Positions 29,093 through 38,008 of a stretch of 64,000 bases of DNA are shown piece after piece. A model generated the notes under the pieces. That model did no database searches. It was not told the origin of the DNA and was given only the letters and a program-made list of their open reading frames with translations. The stretch comes from CAVUMR01 sp963742715. GTDB lineage: Bacteria > Actinomycetota > Actinomycetes > Mycobacteriales > Micromonosporaceae. The stretch lies in the NCBI GenBank assembly GCA_963742715.1, contig CAVUMR010000002.1:1612001-1676000 (forward strand), written 5' to 3'. Numbering within the stretch: the first letter of the stretch is position 1; each line of letters starts with the position of its first letter. The translations under genes were made by a program, and so were the position numbers.

Positions 29093-29668
29093 GTGAGCCT
29101 ACGCCTGCGGGCCTTTCTGGCCGGCGTTCTCGGACTGGCACTGCTCAGCCTCACCGCCTGCCAGAACGGGGACACCTCCACCCCGGACTCGAAGTCCAGC
29201 CCAACCGGGGAGTCGTCCTCCTCGGCGTCGCCGACCGTGACCCCCGCTGCCGGCCCCGAGCTGCATCTGCGGGTCACAAGCGTGCACGCCCCGGTGGGCT
29301 GGAAGAACGACACGGGCCAGGTTTCGCGCGCCGAGGTCAGCGCCAGCAGTGTGGACGGGCTGCTGCAGCTCATCGAGCTGGAGGGAGCCACGTCCACCAG
29401 CCTCGATGACAGTGCGGCCGATTTCATCAAGAGCGTCCCGTACGCCGACAGGATCAAGCGCCTTCCGGACGTGACGATCGGCCAGGACCAGACACCGGCC
29501 GTCCGGGTGGCATGGACGGAAAAGGGTACCGAGAACCACTACGAGGCCATCCTGGCCGACAAGGACGGTGTCGCGGTCTCGCTGAACCTGACGATCCGGC
29601 CCTCGCTGCAGAGCAAGGAGTCCGAGTTCGTGGAGTCGGTGCTGGCGTCGGTCCGGTGGCTGGTGTGA
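29093..29668 (+). CDS. Secreted lipoprotein, paralogue of the one at 30.5 kb
   Basis: A 23-residue signal peptide ends in the lipobox LTAC, followed by a Ser/Thr/Pro linker (residues 24-55) and a compact domain. The domain contains APVGWKND, RLPDVTIGQDQ and a closing SVLASVRWLV. The minus-strand gene at 30537-31127 has the same build (PAGW, RRLPNVSLDG, SVLATFRWTA), so they are paralogues. No Pfam family is recalled. GTG 29093 best fits the signal length; ATG 29063 is in frame. Confidence 0.8.
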   Translation: MSLRLRAFLAGVLGLALLSLTACQNGDTSTPDSKSSPTGESSSSASPTVTPAAGPELHLRVTSVHAPVGWKNDTGQVSRAEVSASSVDGLLQLIELEGATSTSLDDSAADFIKSVPYADRIKRLPDVTIGQDQTPAVRVAWTEKGTENHYEAILADKDGVAVSLNLTIRPSLQSKESEFVESVLASVRWLV

Positions 29669-29807
29669 CGCTGGGATGTGTTCCGCGGCCGTCGCCGGCT
29701 GGTAACCGCCCTACGATGACCGGCATGGTTGCCACACTTTGCCGAGTTCCGGTCATCGACGCGCGCCTACCTGAGGCAGTACCGTCCGCCCACCCAGGTG
29801 GTCAGTC

Positions 29808-30380
29808 ATGAGGATGGCCCCGGGCTTCACCGCCGGCAGGCCGCCAGAGTGGGACATCGAACGATTCCTTCGCGGTGACGAGATTGACACCGCCCTGATC
29901 ACCCTGGAACGGAACCGGCGCACGTTCGCCTGGAAATGCGCCGACATCGACGCCGAAGCCATGGCCCTCCCACTCGCTTCATCGTCGGTGACGTTGGGTG
30001 GCCTACTCAAGCACCTGGCGTGGGTCGAGGAACTCTACTTCCAACACCATCTGGCGGGCCGGCCGGTCATGGCGCCGTTCGACAGGCTCGATCACGACAG
30101 CGACTGGGAGGACTGGCCCTGGCGTACCGCAGCAGACGACACTCCGCCGGCGCTGCGGGCACTGTGGGTCGGCACGGTGCACCGGTCCAGAGCCTCACTC
30201 GCCGAGGCGCTGTCGAGCGGTGGGCTCGATCAGCCGACCCACGCCGGAATGAGCCTGCGTCGGTTGTTGGCCGACATCATCGAGGAATATGCCCGCCACA
30301 CCGGCCACGCCGACCTCCTACGCGAAGCGGTCGACGGATCCACCGGCGAAGGACCACCCCAAGACTTCCCAGTGCCGTAG
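29808..30380 (+). CDS. DinB/mycothiol-transferase superfamily protein
   Basis: This 190-residue four-helix-bundle protein has the DinB-type metal His residues in LLKHLAWVEELYFQHHLAG and the late EEYARHTGHADLLREAVDG. Such proteins in actinobacteria include mycothiol-dependent S-transferases and isomerases. The specific reaction cannot be told. ATG 29808 or 29814 is the start. Confidence 0.85.
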   Translation: MRMAPGFTAGRPPEWDIERFLRGDEIDTALITLERNRRTFAWKCADIDAEAMALPLASSSVTLGGLLKHLAWVEELYFQHHLAGRPVMAPFDRLDHDSDWEDWPWRTAADDTPPALRALWVGTVHRSRASLAEALSSGGLDQPTHAGMSLRRLLADIIEEYARHTGHADLLREAVDGSTGEGPPQDFPVP

Positions 30381-30419
30381 ACCAGGATCCACTCCCTTCG
30401 GCGCTGTTGTGTACCGCCG

Positions 30420-30433
30420 ATAATGTACATTAT
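30420..30433. promoter_or_regulatory. Perfect AT-rich palindrome ATAATGTACATTAT
   Basis: A 14-bp perfect palindrome lies in the gap between the DinB-like gene and the converging lipoprotein gene. It is unusually AT-rich for this window and looks like a repressor site, yet no promoter of a neighbouring gene points to it. Confidence 0.35.
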
Positions 30434-30536
30434 GTTAAGTAGCTAGGCTCCGCATCACCTCAGCTGACTCCACTGCGCTGGCTGGAGCTGCTCAGAGTCC
30501 TGCCTACACGCCTGCTGGAAGAACCCGTCGCTCCGG

Positions 30537-31127
30537 TCACGCCGTCCAGCGGAACGTGGCCAACACCGAGGCGATGAGGTCCGGGGTGGTCGCGGGACTC
30601 TCTTTGTCAAGAATGAAGTCGACGCCGACGTTGCGTCCGTTGCGGATGGTGGTGATCACGTCCCATTCCTGCAGGTCCTCCGTGTAGTGGACGTGGAACG
30701 CCTCGACGCCGTCCAGCGACACGTTGGGGAGTCGCCGGGGATGCGAACCCTTGGGCGCCATCTCGATCGCGCTCTGGGCCTGGACGTCCAGTGGGGCGCC
30801 ACCGCTGATGTCGCCGCTGTCGACGAGCTGGATCGAGTTGGACGTGCCCGGCTCTCTGGCTGCCGAGGCGTAGGAGAGGATCGGTTCCTGCTTCACCCAA
30901 CCGGCCGGCACCCGCACGACCGACGAGGCCTCCACCAACTCGAGGCCCGACGCTGGCGTGACCGACGGCGTCTCGGAGACGGTGGGCGTGCTCTCACTCG
31001 CGGGCCGGCTGGGAGTGCCCGCACCAGTCGCCGCCGGGGTCGGGTCGTCCTGGCCGCAGCCGACGGCGCCGGACAACAGGACAGCGGCCAGGGCGGCGAC
31101 GACGCTGAGCCGACGGTTCCGAGGCAC
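30537..31127 (-). CDS. Secreted lipoprotein, paralogue of the one at 29.1 kb
   Basis: This 196-residue lipoprotein has a basic start (VPRNRRLSVV), a hydrophobic core and a Cys at the end of LLSGAVGC, then a Ser/Thr/Pro linker. GTG 31127 has AGAGGAGA just upstream. The domain mirrors the plus-strand paralogue: VRVPAGW, RRLPNVSLDGVEAFHVHY and VLATFRW. Both genes point towards each other across the DinB-like gene. Confidence 0.8.
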   Translation of the reverse strand: MPRNRRLSVVAALAAVLLSGAVGCGQDDPTPAATGAGTPSRPASESTPTVSETPSVTPASGLELVEASSVVRVPAGWVKQEPILSYASAAREPGTSNSIQLVDSGDISGGAPLDVQAQSAIEMAPKGSHPRRLPNVSLDGVEAFHVHYTEDLQEWDVITTIRNGRNVGVDFILDKESPATTPDLIASVLATFRWTA

Positions 31128-31399
31128 GTGCTTCTCCTCTGGCAGGGCGAGGTCGGGCCAGGTGGGGACCAGATCCACCGCCGTTCAATCGACAGCAGCC
31201 AGATCGCACGAGCACTATGCCAGCCGGTCGCGGCGGCGTGTCAGGTACGCCCCCTCGGCGGCCAGCTCGCCCGTATGCGGGATCGTCCGCTGGCTTAATC
31301 GCGTTGTGTGGCGCTCCCCCGGGCGCTTAGCGTTGCCTTCCTGATCGGCGGGGTACGTGCCCCGCGGCGGTGAGTCAGCAGATCGGAGCTCCGGGCAGG

Positions 31400-32116
31400 A
31401 TGACGTCTCAGCTCTTCGCGCTCTGCTTCGACGCGAACGACCCGCCAGGACTCGCGCGCTTCTGGGCCGACCTCCTCGGCTGGGACCTGGCCGACGACCG
31501 TCACGACGGGATCGCGCTGCTGCCGAACGATGACACCGGATTCGGGTTCCGGTTTCTTCCGACGCGGGAACAGAACACCGCACCGCACCAGCTCCACTTC
31601 CATCTGACGAGTACGTCCCTGGAGGACCAGCAGCAGACCGTGGCCAGGTCGCTCGGACTCGGCGCCCGGCACATCGACGTCGGTCAACGCCCGGAAGAGG
31701 GTCATGTGGTGCTCGCCGATCCCGATGGCAACGAGTTCTGCGTCATCGAGCCGGGCAACAATTTCCTCGCCGACTGTGGATTCCTCGCGGAGCTGGCCTG
31801 CGACGGTACGCAGCAGGTCGGGTACTTCTGGAGCGCGGCGCTGGGCTGGCCGTTGGTCTGGGACCAGGACCAGGAGACCTCGATCCGCTCACCGCACGGC
31901 GGTCCGAAGATCAGCTGGGGCGGTCCGCCGGTGGCGCCGAAGACCGGGAAGAACCGGCTGCACTTCGACCTCGCTCCACCTGTCGACGGTGATCAGCAGG
32001 CGGAGGTCGACCGTCTCGTCTCGCTCGGCGCGACCCGCCTCGGCCAGGGCGACGCCAGCTGGGTTGTGATGGCCGATCCCGATGGCAACGAGTTCTGTGT
32101 GTTGACCCCTCGATAA
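31400..32116 (+). CDS. Tandem glyoxalase-like (VOC) protein
   Basis: This 238-residue protein is two glyoxalase-like units fused head to tail. Both begin with FWADLLGWDL- or FWSAALGWPL-type motifs and end with ADPDGNEFCV. The two 3-prime motifs are almost identical in DNA (gccgatcccgatggcaacga at 31715 and 32072), a sign of recent internal duplication or gene conversion. ATG 31400 is used; GTG 31370 is in frame. Confidence 0.85.
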   Translation: MTSQLFALCFDANDPPGLARFWADLLGWDLADDRHDGIALLPNDDTGFGFRFLPTREQNTAPHQLHFHLTSTSLEDQQQTVARSLGLGARHIDVGQRPEEGHVVLADPDGNEFCVIEPGNNFLADCGFLAELACDGTQQVGYFWSAALGWPLVWDQDQETSIRSPHGGPKISWGGPPVAPKTGKNRLHFDLAPPVDGDQQAEVDRLVSLGATRLGQGDASWVVMADPDGNEFCVLTPR

Positions 32117-32150
32117 CGCGACCAGCGCCGGGCGAGCAGCGGCAGCCGGG

Positions 32151-33026
32151 TCAACCGCGTGGCGACAGGCCGCTGAGGAATCCGTCCACCGCACGCCGGA
32201 ACGCGGTCGGTTGCTCGACCCACGGATGGTGCCCGGATCGCTCGATCACCACGATCGCGCCGGCCGGAAAGAGCTTGGTCAGCGCGGTCGTCGCAGCGAG
32301 CCCGACGCCGCAGTCCTCGGCTCCCGCGACGACCAGCACCGGGGCCGTGAGCTCAGCCAGCCGGGCGGCGAGGTCGGCCGGCGGGTCGACGCTGAAGTAC
32401 GCCTTCGCCGCGGCGATGCTGTACTCCGCGGTAGAGAACGTGTGAGCCTGTTCCTTCTCTCCCCAGGTGGCGTACCCGGACGGGGCGATCCGCCGCTGCC
32501 AGGCGTTGAATGCGGCATCGTCGGCGTCGGCACCCGGGCCCGCCGCAAAGGCAACGAGAGCCTCGTCAAAGGCAGGCTCCCCCCGTCGCGCGTTGATCAG
32601 TTCCTCGGTACCGACGGGCTCGTCGACCAGGTTGCTGATCAGCGGCGGCGTTACCAGCACCATGCCGGCCAGGCGCCGCGGAAACTGTGCCGCATAGCTG
32701 ATCGCCAGTCTGGTACCGGCCGAATGCCCCAGGAGCAGCACCCGCTCGAGTCCGAGCTCGATCCGTAGCTGCTCGAGATCCTCGGCCTGCCGCCAGAACG
32801 AGGCCACCTCGACGTCGGCCGGTAGTGGCGAACGCCCCACTCCGCGAAGGTGCGGTACGACCAGCCGGTGCCGCTCCCCCAGCCCGGCCAGGTCTCCCAG
32901 ATAGCTGGGGTGCCGCGCCGCGCCACCGGCCAGCGCGATGACCGGCAACGTGTCGGTGTCACCCCCGCCACCGGGCAGGTCGTCGTAGTGCAGCAGTGCT
33001 CCGTCGGAGCCACGGAAGGTCGGCAT
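32151..33026 (-). CDS. Alpha/beta hydrolase
   Basis: This 291-residue alpha/beta-fold hydrolase has the nucleophile elbow LLLGHSAGTRLA (Ser), the acid in VVAGAEDCGV and the His in SGHHPWVEQP. The oxyanion region is ALAGGAARHPSYL. Sequence style resembles proline iminopeptidase-like hydrolases, but the substrate is unknown. It converges with the glyoxalase-like gene. Confidence 0.9.
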   Translation of the reverse strand: MPTFRGSDGALLHYDDLPGGGGDTDTLPVIALAGGAARHPSYLGDLAGLGERHRLVVPHLRGVGRSPLPADVEVASFWRQAEDLEQLRIELGLERVLLLGHSAGTRLAISYAAQFPRRLAGMVLVTPPLISNLVDEPVGTEELINARRGEPAFDEALVAFAAGPGADADDAAFNAWQRRIAPSGYATWGEKEQAHTFSTAEYSIAAAKAYFSVDPPADLAARLAELTAPVLVVAGAEDCGVGLAATTALTKLFPAGAIVVIERSGHHPWVEQPTAFRRAVDGFLSGLSPRG

Positions 33027-33063
33027 CGCTCGACCGTACTGGCAGGCGAGCCTGGAACCGGCG

Positions 33064-34809
33064 TCAGTTCGGCTGCGGTGTCGTACTGGTACAGGTGTTG
33101 CGCGGCGCGATTTCCGCGCACTCGCCGTTGAGCAGCTCGGTGGCGTGCGCCGTCCAGGCCAGGAAGCCGACCGTGTGGTGCCGGTTCGGCATGAACTTGT
33201 CGCTGGTAGCCGATGCGGCGGAGCCGAACAGCAGCATCAAACCGCACAGCGCGCCGACCACCGGGGCCAGCGAGATGCGCGCGCCCGGGGCATCCGGGAC
33301 GGTACCGAGCGCGGCCCGGCTGGACAGCAGGCCCGACAGCCGCCGGACGCCGAAGTAGATCGCGAAACCACTGAGCAGGAGCAGGCAGTACAACACCTCG
33401 GCGGTGGTACGCGGATAGAGCTGCACGCTCTGCGTGTCGTACATCCGGCCCGCGATCCAGAACCGCATCAGCCAGGCGCCCAGCGCGACAGCACCGACGC
33501 CCACCACCAGTGGTCGCCGGCCACCGAGCGCGACCGCCACTCCGGCGCCCAACGCGAGCAGTGCGGTGAACAGGCCGACCTCCCCCAACTCCCCCGGCGG
33601 CGGCCAGCCGGCCAGCCCCGGCGTCAGCAGGTCGTCCCGCCACATCGCGACATAGGCGGGGTCGACGTACACATCGAAGTAGAAATAGCTGTCGTTGATG
33701 GCGCCGGAAACCATCGCGCTGACCACACCGAACAGGTGTGGCGATGCGGACCCGACGAACGCCGCGCCGGTGGTACCGAGCAGCGCCATAGCGCGCCGTA
33801 GCCCACCGGTACGCCACGGCAGGAACACGAGGGTCGCGCCGACCGCGCCCGGTGCCGACCACAGGAACCAGCCGGAGTACGTCTGGAACAGCAGCCCGAA
33901 CGTGATACCGAACGCGAGTCCGGCGAGAACTGTCGACCGGTACGTACTGACGGCACAGCCGCGCAGTACCCGCAGGAACTTGACGATTACCGGTACGAGC
34001 ACGATCAGCACCAGGTACTCGTACGGCTTGTACGGCTGCAGCAACGGCAGCGCCGCGACCACTCCGATGCCGAGCGCCCAGCCGGGTCGCAGGTGCAGTC
34101 GCCACGACAGGTACGCCAATGGCCCGGTGAGCGCGACACCGGCGAGCTGCACGAACTTGTACACGTACGGGATCGGTACCGAGGTGATCGCGCGACCGGC
34201 GGCGAGCAGGTACACGATCGTCGGCGGATAGTGGTTGGGTGGCGCGTCGCCGAGCAGTACCAGGTGCGACCAGTCGAAAAGCTGTCCCGCGTCGCCGAAC
34301 TTCGCGTTGAGGCCCCACGGCGTGCCGTGCAGCGCCACTGCCACACCGGCGGCGACGAAGCCGCTGGTGAGCCCGGCGAAGCCGGCACAGGCGACCCGGA
34401 CTCCCCACTCGCGAGCGGCACCGCCGCGACGGGCACAGAGCACCACGGTGGCGATCATGGCCAGTGAGCCGATCAGAAAGTAGCTCTGGAGTTTGGCGAG
34501 CGCGCTCACCTGCCCGATCCGGTCGAGCGGATTGACGTCGACCAGGAGCGACGACGCCGCCATCAATGCGGCGGCACCGATCGCGGCGATAAATTCGATT
34601 ATTCGGCCGTGCCGATACCACCGGGAAGGGCGGCTTTCCGCTCTCGACAGCACTGCTGACTGATTCCGGGCCGCCAACTGATCCCGGGCTTCTGCCCGTT
34701 CCCCGGCTTCTGATTGGCCCTGGGCGGATGGGCGGACGACGCCATTTGTCGACGCAGCCGGCGCGGTCTTTTCGTGGGCATGATCGGTCATTGGGCGCGA
34801 GCTGCGCAT
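33064..34809 (-). CDS. AftA-like galactan 5-O-arabinofuranosyltransferase
   Basis: This 581-residue polytopic enzyme has about 11-13 spans. AftA-type (GT85) transferases add the first arabinofuranose to cell-wall galactan from decaprenyl-phospho-arabinose. Diagnostic stretches are FGDAGQLFDWSHLVLLGDAP, NHYPPTIVYLLAAGRAITS and MYDTQSVQLYPRTTAE. The cytoplasmic N-terminal 60 residues are polar. ATG 34809 follows a GGGGGG-type ribosome site; ATG 34791 is an alternative. The soluble C-terminal domain of mycobacterial AftA is short or absent here. Micromonosporaceae walls contain arabinose, so the role is plausible. Confidence 0.78.
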   Translation of the reverse strand: MRSSRPMTDHAHEKTAPAASTNGVVRPSAQGQSEAGERAEARDQLAARNQSAVLSRAESRPSRWYRHGRIIEFIAAIGAAALMAASSLLVDVNPLDRIGQVSALAKLQSYFLIGSLAMIATVVLCARRGGAAREWGVRVACAGFAGLTSGFVAAGVAVALHGTPWGLNAKFGDAGQLFDWSHLVLLGDAPPNHYPPTIVYLLAAGRAITSVPIPYVYKFVQLAGVALTGPLAYLSWRLHLRPGWALGIGVVAALPLLQPYKPYEYLVLIVLVPVIVKFLRVLRGCAVSTYRSTVLAGLAFGITFGLLFQTYSGWFLWSAPGAVGATLVFLPWRTGGLRRAMALLGTTGAAFVGSASPHLFGVVSAMVSGAINDSYFYFDVYVDPAYVAMWRDDLLTPGLAGWPPPGELGEVGLFTALLALGAGVAVALGGRRPLVVGVGAVALGAWLMRFWIAGRMYDTQSVQLYPRTTAEVLYCLLLLSGFAIYFGVRRLSGLLSSRAALGTVPDAPGARISLAPVVGALCGLMLLFGSAASATSDKFMPNRHHTVGFLAWTAHATELLNGECAEIAPRNTCTSTTPQPN

Positions 34810-34920
34810 GGTCCCCCCGCTGGCATACATACCAGGACCGCCGCATGCTATTACGAAAATTCCGTTCCCGGCCCCGCTCGACACATTTGGTCGAGCAACT
34901 GGCGATTTCCTATTTCGCCC

Positions 34921-35023
34921 CGCAAGCAGCGCACCCGACGGCGCGCAAGCCAGCACGCTTACGGCGTACACGACAACGCGCAAGCCAGCGCGCTAACGGC
35001 GCACCCGACGGCGCGCACGACAA
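34921..35023. repeat. 35-bp imperfect tandem repeat upstream of the AftA-like gene
   Basis: Two full 35-bp units (34943-34977 and 34978-35012) differ at six positions, and partial copies lie on each side. They sit in the 400-base gap between the AftA-like start and the next plus-strand gene, where no convincing gene is seen. Confidence 0.8.
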
Positions 35024-35132
35024 TGAATAGACGATTGGCGATCGGGTGCGGTGAATTCGCGCCGTCCGACGCCCCTCGCCCTGCCTCGTTATCCGGCTTT
35101 GCCGTCCGCGTACGCTCACCGGTGACTTTCCT

Positions 35133-35204
35133 GGCCGAAACACCCGCCGGCCGAACACCCGCCGGCCGAAACGCCCGCCGGTCGAAACCCGTCGGCTGAA
35201 CCGG
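35133..35204. repeat. 16-bp degenerate tandem repeat before the hydrolase gene
   Basis: Units of GGCCGAAACACCCGCC recur about 4.5 times with small length changes (14-16 bases). The array ends at the ribosome site of the hydrolase at 35214, so it occupies the leader or promoter. Confidence 0.75.
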
Positions 35205-35213
35205 AGCGGATCC

Positions 35214-35918
35214 ATGACGACGTACGCGCTGGTACACGGCGCCTGGCACGGCGGTTGGTGTTTCGACCTGCTCGCCGCGGAGCTTCGCCGGCGCGGTCAC
35301 CAGGCGGTCGCGATGGACCTGCCGTGCGAGGACCCGGACGCGGGGTGTGCGCGGTACGCCGACGTCGTCACCGCGGCACTCGCCGATGCCGGCGACGACG
35401 TGGTGCTCGTCGGGCACTCGCTCGGTGGTCTGACCATCCCGCTGGTGGCGGCTGCCCGGCCGGTACGCCGGATGGTCTTTCTGTGTGCCCTGCTCCCGGT
35501 GCCCGGCCAGAGCCTGGACGAGCAGCAGCGGGCGGACCGGGAGCTGTACGGTCGCGGGCTGGGTCGGGCACAGGTACGCCATCCGGACGACTCGACGTCC
35601 TGGACCGCCGACGCGGCGATCGAATGGATGTACGACGACTGCCCACGCGAGCGCGCCGTGGCCGCGGCCGCCCGGTTGCGCCGGCAGTACTGGACTCCGA
35701 GCCACGAGGTGACCCCGCTCGCGGCGTGGCCGGACACACCCCGGCAGTACATCCTGTGCACCGGCGACCGGGTGTGCTCACCGGACTGGGCCCGTCGGGT
35801 GGCACCCGGACGGCTCGGCGTCGAGCCGGTCGAGTTGCCCGGCGGCCACTCCCCCTACCTCTCCCGGCCCGCGGAGTTGGCCGACCTCCTCACGAAAGTC
35901 GAACCGGCGTGGAAGTGA
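35214..35918 (+). CDS. Alpha/beta hydrolase (esterase EstC-like)
   Basis: This 234-residue hydrolase has the typical opening ALVHGAWHGGWCFDLL, the nucleophile VLVGHSLGGLTIPL and the catalytic His in LPGGHSPYLSRP. It resembles plant-type methylesterase/hydroxynitrile-lyase-like hydrolases found in actinomycetes. ATG 35214 follows GGAGCGG. The GNAT gene overlaps its end. Confidence 0.9.
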   Translation: MTTYALVHGAWHGGWCFDLLAAELRRRGHQAVAMDLPCEDPDAGCARYADVVTAALADAGDDVVLVGHSLGGLTIPLVAAARPVRRMVFLCALLPVPGQSLDEQQRADRELYGRGLGRAQVRHPDDSTSWTADAAIEWMYDDCPRERAVAAAARLRRQYWTPSHEVTPLAAWPDTPRQYILCTGDRVCSPDWARRVAPGRLGVEPVELPGGHSPYLSRPAELADLLTKVEPAWK

Positions 35919-36472
35919 CCACCTGGTACCTGGAGCAGACCGACCACGCCGAGCTGCGCGCGGCGAAGCCGCCGGCGGTACCCGTGGAGCTGGTCCGCGC
36001 CGAGATACCCGGTCCGGAGTTCAACCGGTTCCTGTACACCGCGGTCGGTGGAGATCTCCACTGGACCGACCGGTTGAGCTGGTCCTGGCAGCAGTGGTGG
36101 GACTGGCTGGAACGGCCCGGCGTGGAGACCTGGGTCGCCTGGGTGTGGGGCACCCCGGCCGGGTACGCCGAACTGGAGCCGCAGCCGGGCGGTCAGGTGG
36201 AGGTGGCGTACTTCGGGCTGCTCCCCGCGTTCACCGGACAGCGCCTCGGCGGGCACCTGCTGTGGCACGCACTGGACCAGGCCTGGACGCTCGGGGAACG
36301 CACCGAGGCACTCGAGTCGACCCGGCGGGTCTGGGTGCACACGTGCTCGCTGGACAGCCCGGCCGCGCTGCAGAATTACCAGGCGCGCGGAATGCGGGTC
36401 TACGACACGGTGCCCGCGGAGCTGCCGGTGCCGGCGGCGCCACCCGGGCCCTGGCCGGGCGCCGATCGGTAA
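35909..36472 (+). CDS. GNAT family N-acetyltransferase
   Basis: This 187-residue acetyltransferase overlaps the hydrolase end, so the two are translationally coupled. The acetyl-CoA loop is seen as FGLLPAFTGQRLGGHLLWHA, followed by a C-terminal NYQARGMRVYDT (the usual acetyltransferase R-G-F/M region). GTG 35909 is used; GTG 35915 is possible. The acceptor is unknown. Confidence 0.87.
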   Translation: MEVTTWYLEQTDHAELRAAKPPAVPVELVRAEIPGPEFNRFLYTAVGGDLHWTDRLSWSWQQWWDWLERPGVETWVAWVWGTPAGYAELEPQPGGQVEVAYFGLLPAFTGQRLGGHLLWHALDQAWTLGERTEALESTRRVWVHTCSLDSPAALQNYQARGMRVYDTVPAELPVPAAPPGPWPGADR

Positions 36473-36556
36473 TGCCGGCGCTGCCGCGCCGCACTGCGGG
36501 AACCACGACGAAGGTGTACAAAATCACCAGCGCCCCCCACACGCGAGGTGATCGCC

Positions 36557-37966
36557 ATGTGGACTACGCACGACACGCTGCTGCTGGTGTACGCGGTGAT
36601 CGCGATCGCCGGAATCATCGCGCTGATCACCACGAAGCTCCGGATGCACGCGTTTCCGGCGCTGATGATCGGTGCGTTGTTCGTCGGCCTGGCCGCAGGT
36701 AGCAAACCGCCCGATGTGGTCACCTCGTTCACCGACGGGGTGGGCAGCACGCTCGGCAACGTCGGTGTCGTACTCGCGCTGGGCACCATGCTGGGCAAGC
36801 TGCTCGCCGAATCCGGCGGTGCCGAACAGATCGCGTCCACCCTGCTGCGCAGCAGCGGCCCGCGCCGGGCGCCCTGGATCATGGCGCTGGTCGCGATGAT
36901 CGTCGGCATTCCGCTGTTCTTCGAGATCGGCGTGATCCTGCTGATCCCGATCATCTTCACCATGGCCCGCCAGGTGGAGGCCACCGCGGCCGCCGACGGT
37001 ACGGACAACCAGCGCGCGGTGGCGACCCGGACCGCGTCCACCTACATGCTGGTGGGCATCCCGGCGCTCGCCGGCCTGTCGGTGCTGCACGGGCTGGTAC
37101 CCCCGCACCCCGGACCGCTGATCGCGATCGACGCGGTGAAGGCGGACCTCGGTACCACCCTGCTGCTCGGACTGATCGTCGCGATCCCGACGGTGGCGAT
37201 CGCCGGACCGCTGTTCGCGCAGTTCGTCACCCGGTACGTCAACCCGCGGCCGCCGGAGCGGCTGATCGAACAGGTGGCCCAGCCGGTCGAGCAGGAAAGC
37301 CGTCCGGGCTTCGGCACCACCCTCGGCACCATCCTGCTGCCGGTCGTGCTGATGCTGGTACGCACGATCGCGGACATCACGCTGGACGAGAACTCCCCGG
37401 TGCGCCGGTGGGCCGACTTCATCGGCGAGCCGATCGTCGCGCTGCTGATCGCGCTGCTGGTCGCGATGTACACCTTCGGCTTCGCTCGTGGTTTCGGCGG
37501 CAAGCGGGTCGCCACCTTCGTCGGCGACGCCCTGGCCCCGGCGGCGTCGATCCTGCTCATCATCGGTGCCGGCGGCGGCTTCAAGCAGATGCTGATCGAC
37601 ACCGGCGTCGGCGAGAGCATCGCCAAGGCGGCCGAGCACACCAGCCTGTCCGCGCTGCTGCTCGCGTGGCTGGTCGCGGTGCTGATCCGGTTGGCCACCG
37701 GCTCGGCGACGGTCGCGACCATCACCGCGGCCGGCATCATGGCCCCGCTGGTCGCCCATGACGCCGCGATCAACCGGCCGCTGCTCGCGTTGGCGATCGG
37801 GGCCGGCTCGCTGTTCCTGTCCCACGTGAACGACGCGGGGTTCTGGCTGGTCAAGGAGTTCTTCGGGATGAGCGTCGGCGAGACGTTCAAGACCTGGTCG
37901 GCGATGGAGACGATCATCTCGGTGCTCGGCCTGGTCTTCGTGCTGCTGCTCAACCTGATCATCTAG
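36557..37966 (+). CDS. GntP family gluconate/organic-acid permease
   Basis: This 469-residue membrane permease has 12-14 spans. GntP transporters take up gluconate and related hydroxy-acids with protons. Diagnostic stretches include GIPLFFEIGVILLIPI, HGLVPPHPGPL and the C-terminal GSLFLSHVNDAGFWLVKE. ATG 36557 has GAGGTGAT upstream. No gluconate kinase or regulator lies beside it. It converges with the globin-reductase gene. Confidence 0.9.
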   Translation: MWTTHDTLLLVYAVIAIAGIIALITTKLRMHAFPALMIGALFVGLAAGSKPPDVVTSFTDGVGSTLGNVGVVLALGTMLGKLLAESGGAEQIASTLLRSSGPRRAPWIMALVAMIVGIPLFFEIGVILLIPIIFTMARQVEATAAADGTDNQRAVATRTASTYMLVGIPALAGLSVLHGLVPPHPGPLIAIDAVKADLGTTLLLGLIVAIPTVAIAGPLFAQFVTRYVNPRPPERLIEQVAQPVEQESRPGFGTTLGTILLPVVLMLVRTIADITLDENSPVRRWADFIGEPIVALLIALLVAMYTFGFARGFGGKRVATFVGDALAPAASILLIIGAGGGFKQMLIDTGVGESIAKAAEHTSLSALLLAWLVAVLIRLATGSATVATITAAGIMAPLVAHDAAINRPLLALAIGAGSLFLSHVNDAGFWLVKEFFGMSVGETFKTWSAMETIISVLGLVFVLLLNLII

Positions 37967-38008
37967 CCAGGGGCCGCATCGCCGGCCGGCCCGGTGGAAC
38001 GGTGTGCG

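Noticed and set aside
34714..35199. Possible Ala/Thr-rich small protein over the 35-bp repeat
   Set aside because: The frame owes its length to repeats and GC content, overlaps the AftA-like start and has no ribosome site.
36524..37962. Gln/Asp/Arg-rich minus-strand frames opposite the GntP permease
   Set aside because: They are a translation shadow of a well-conserved membrane protein.
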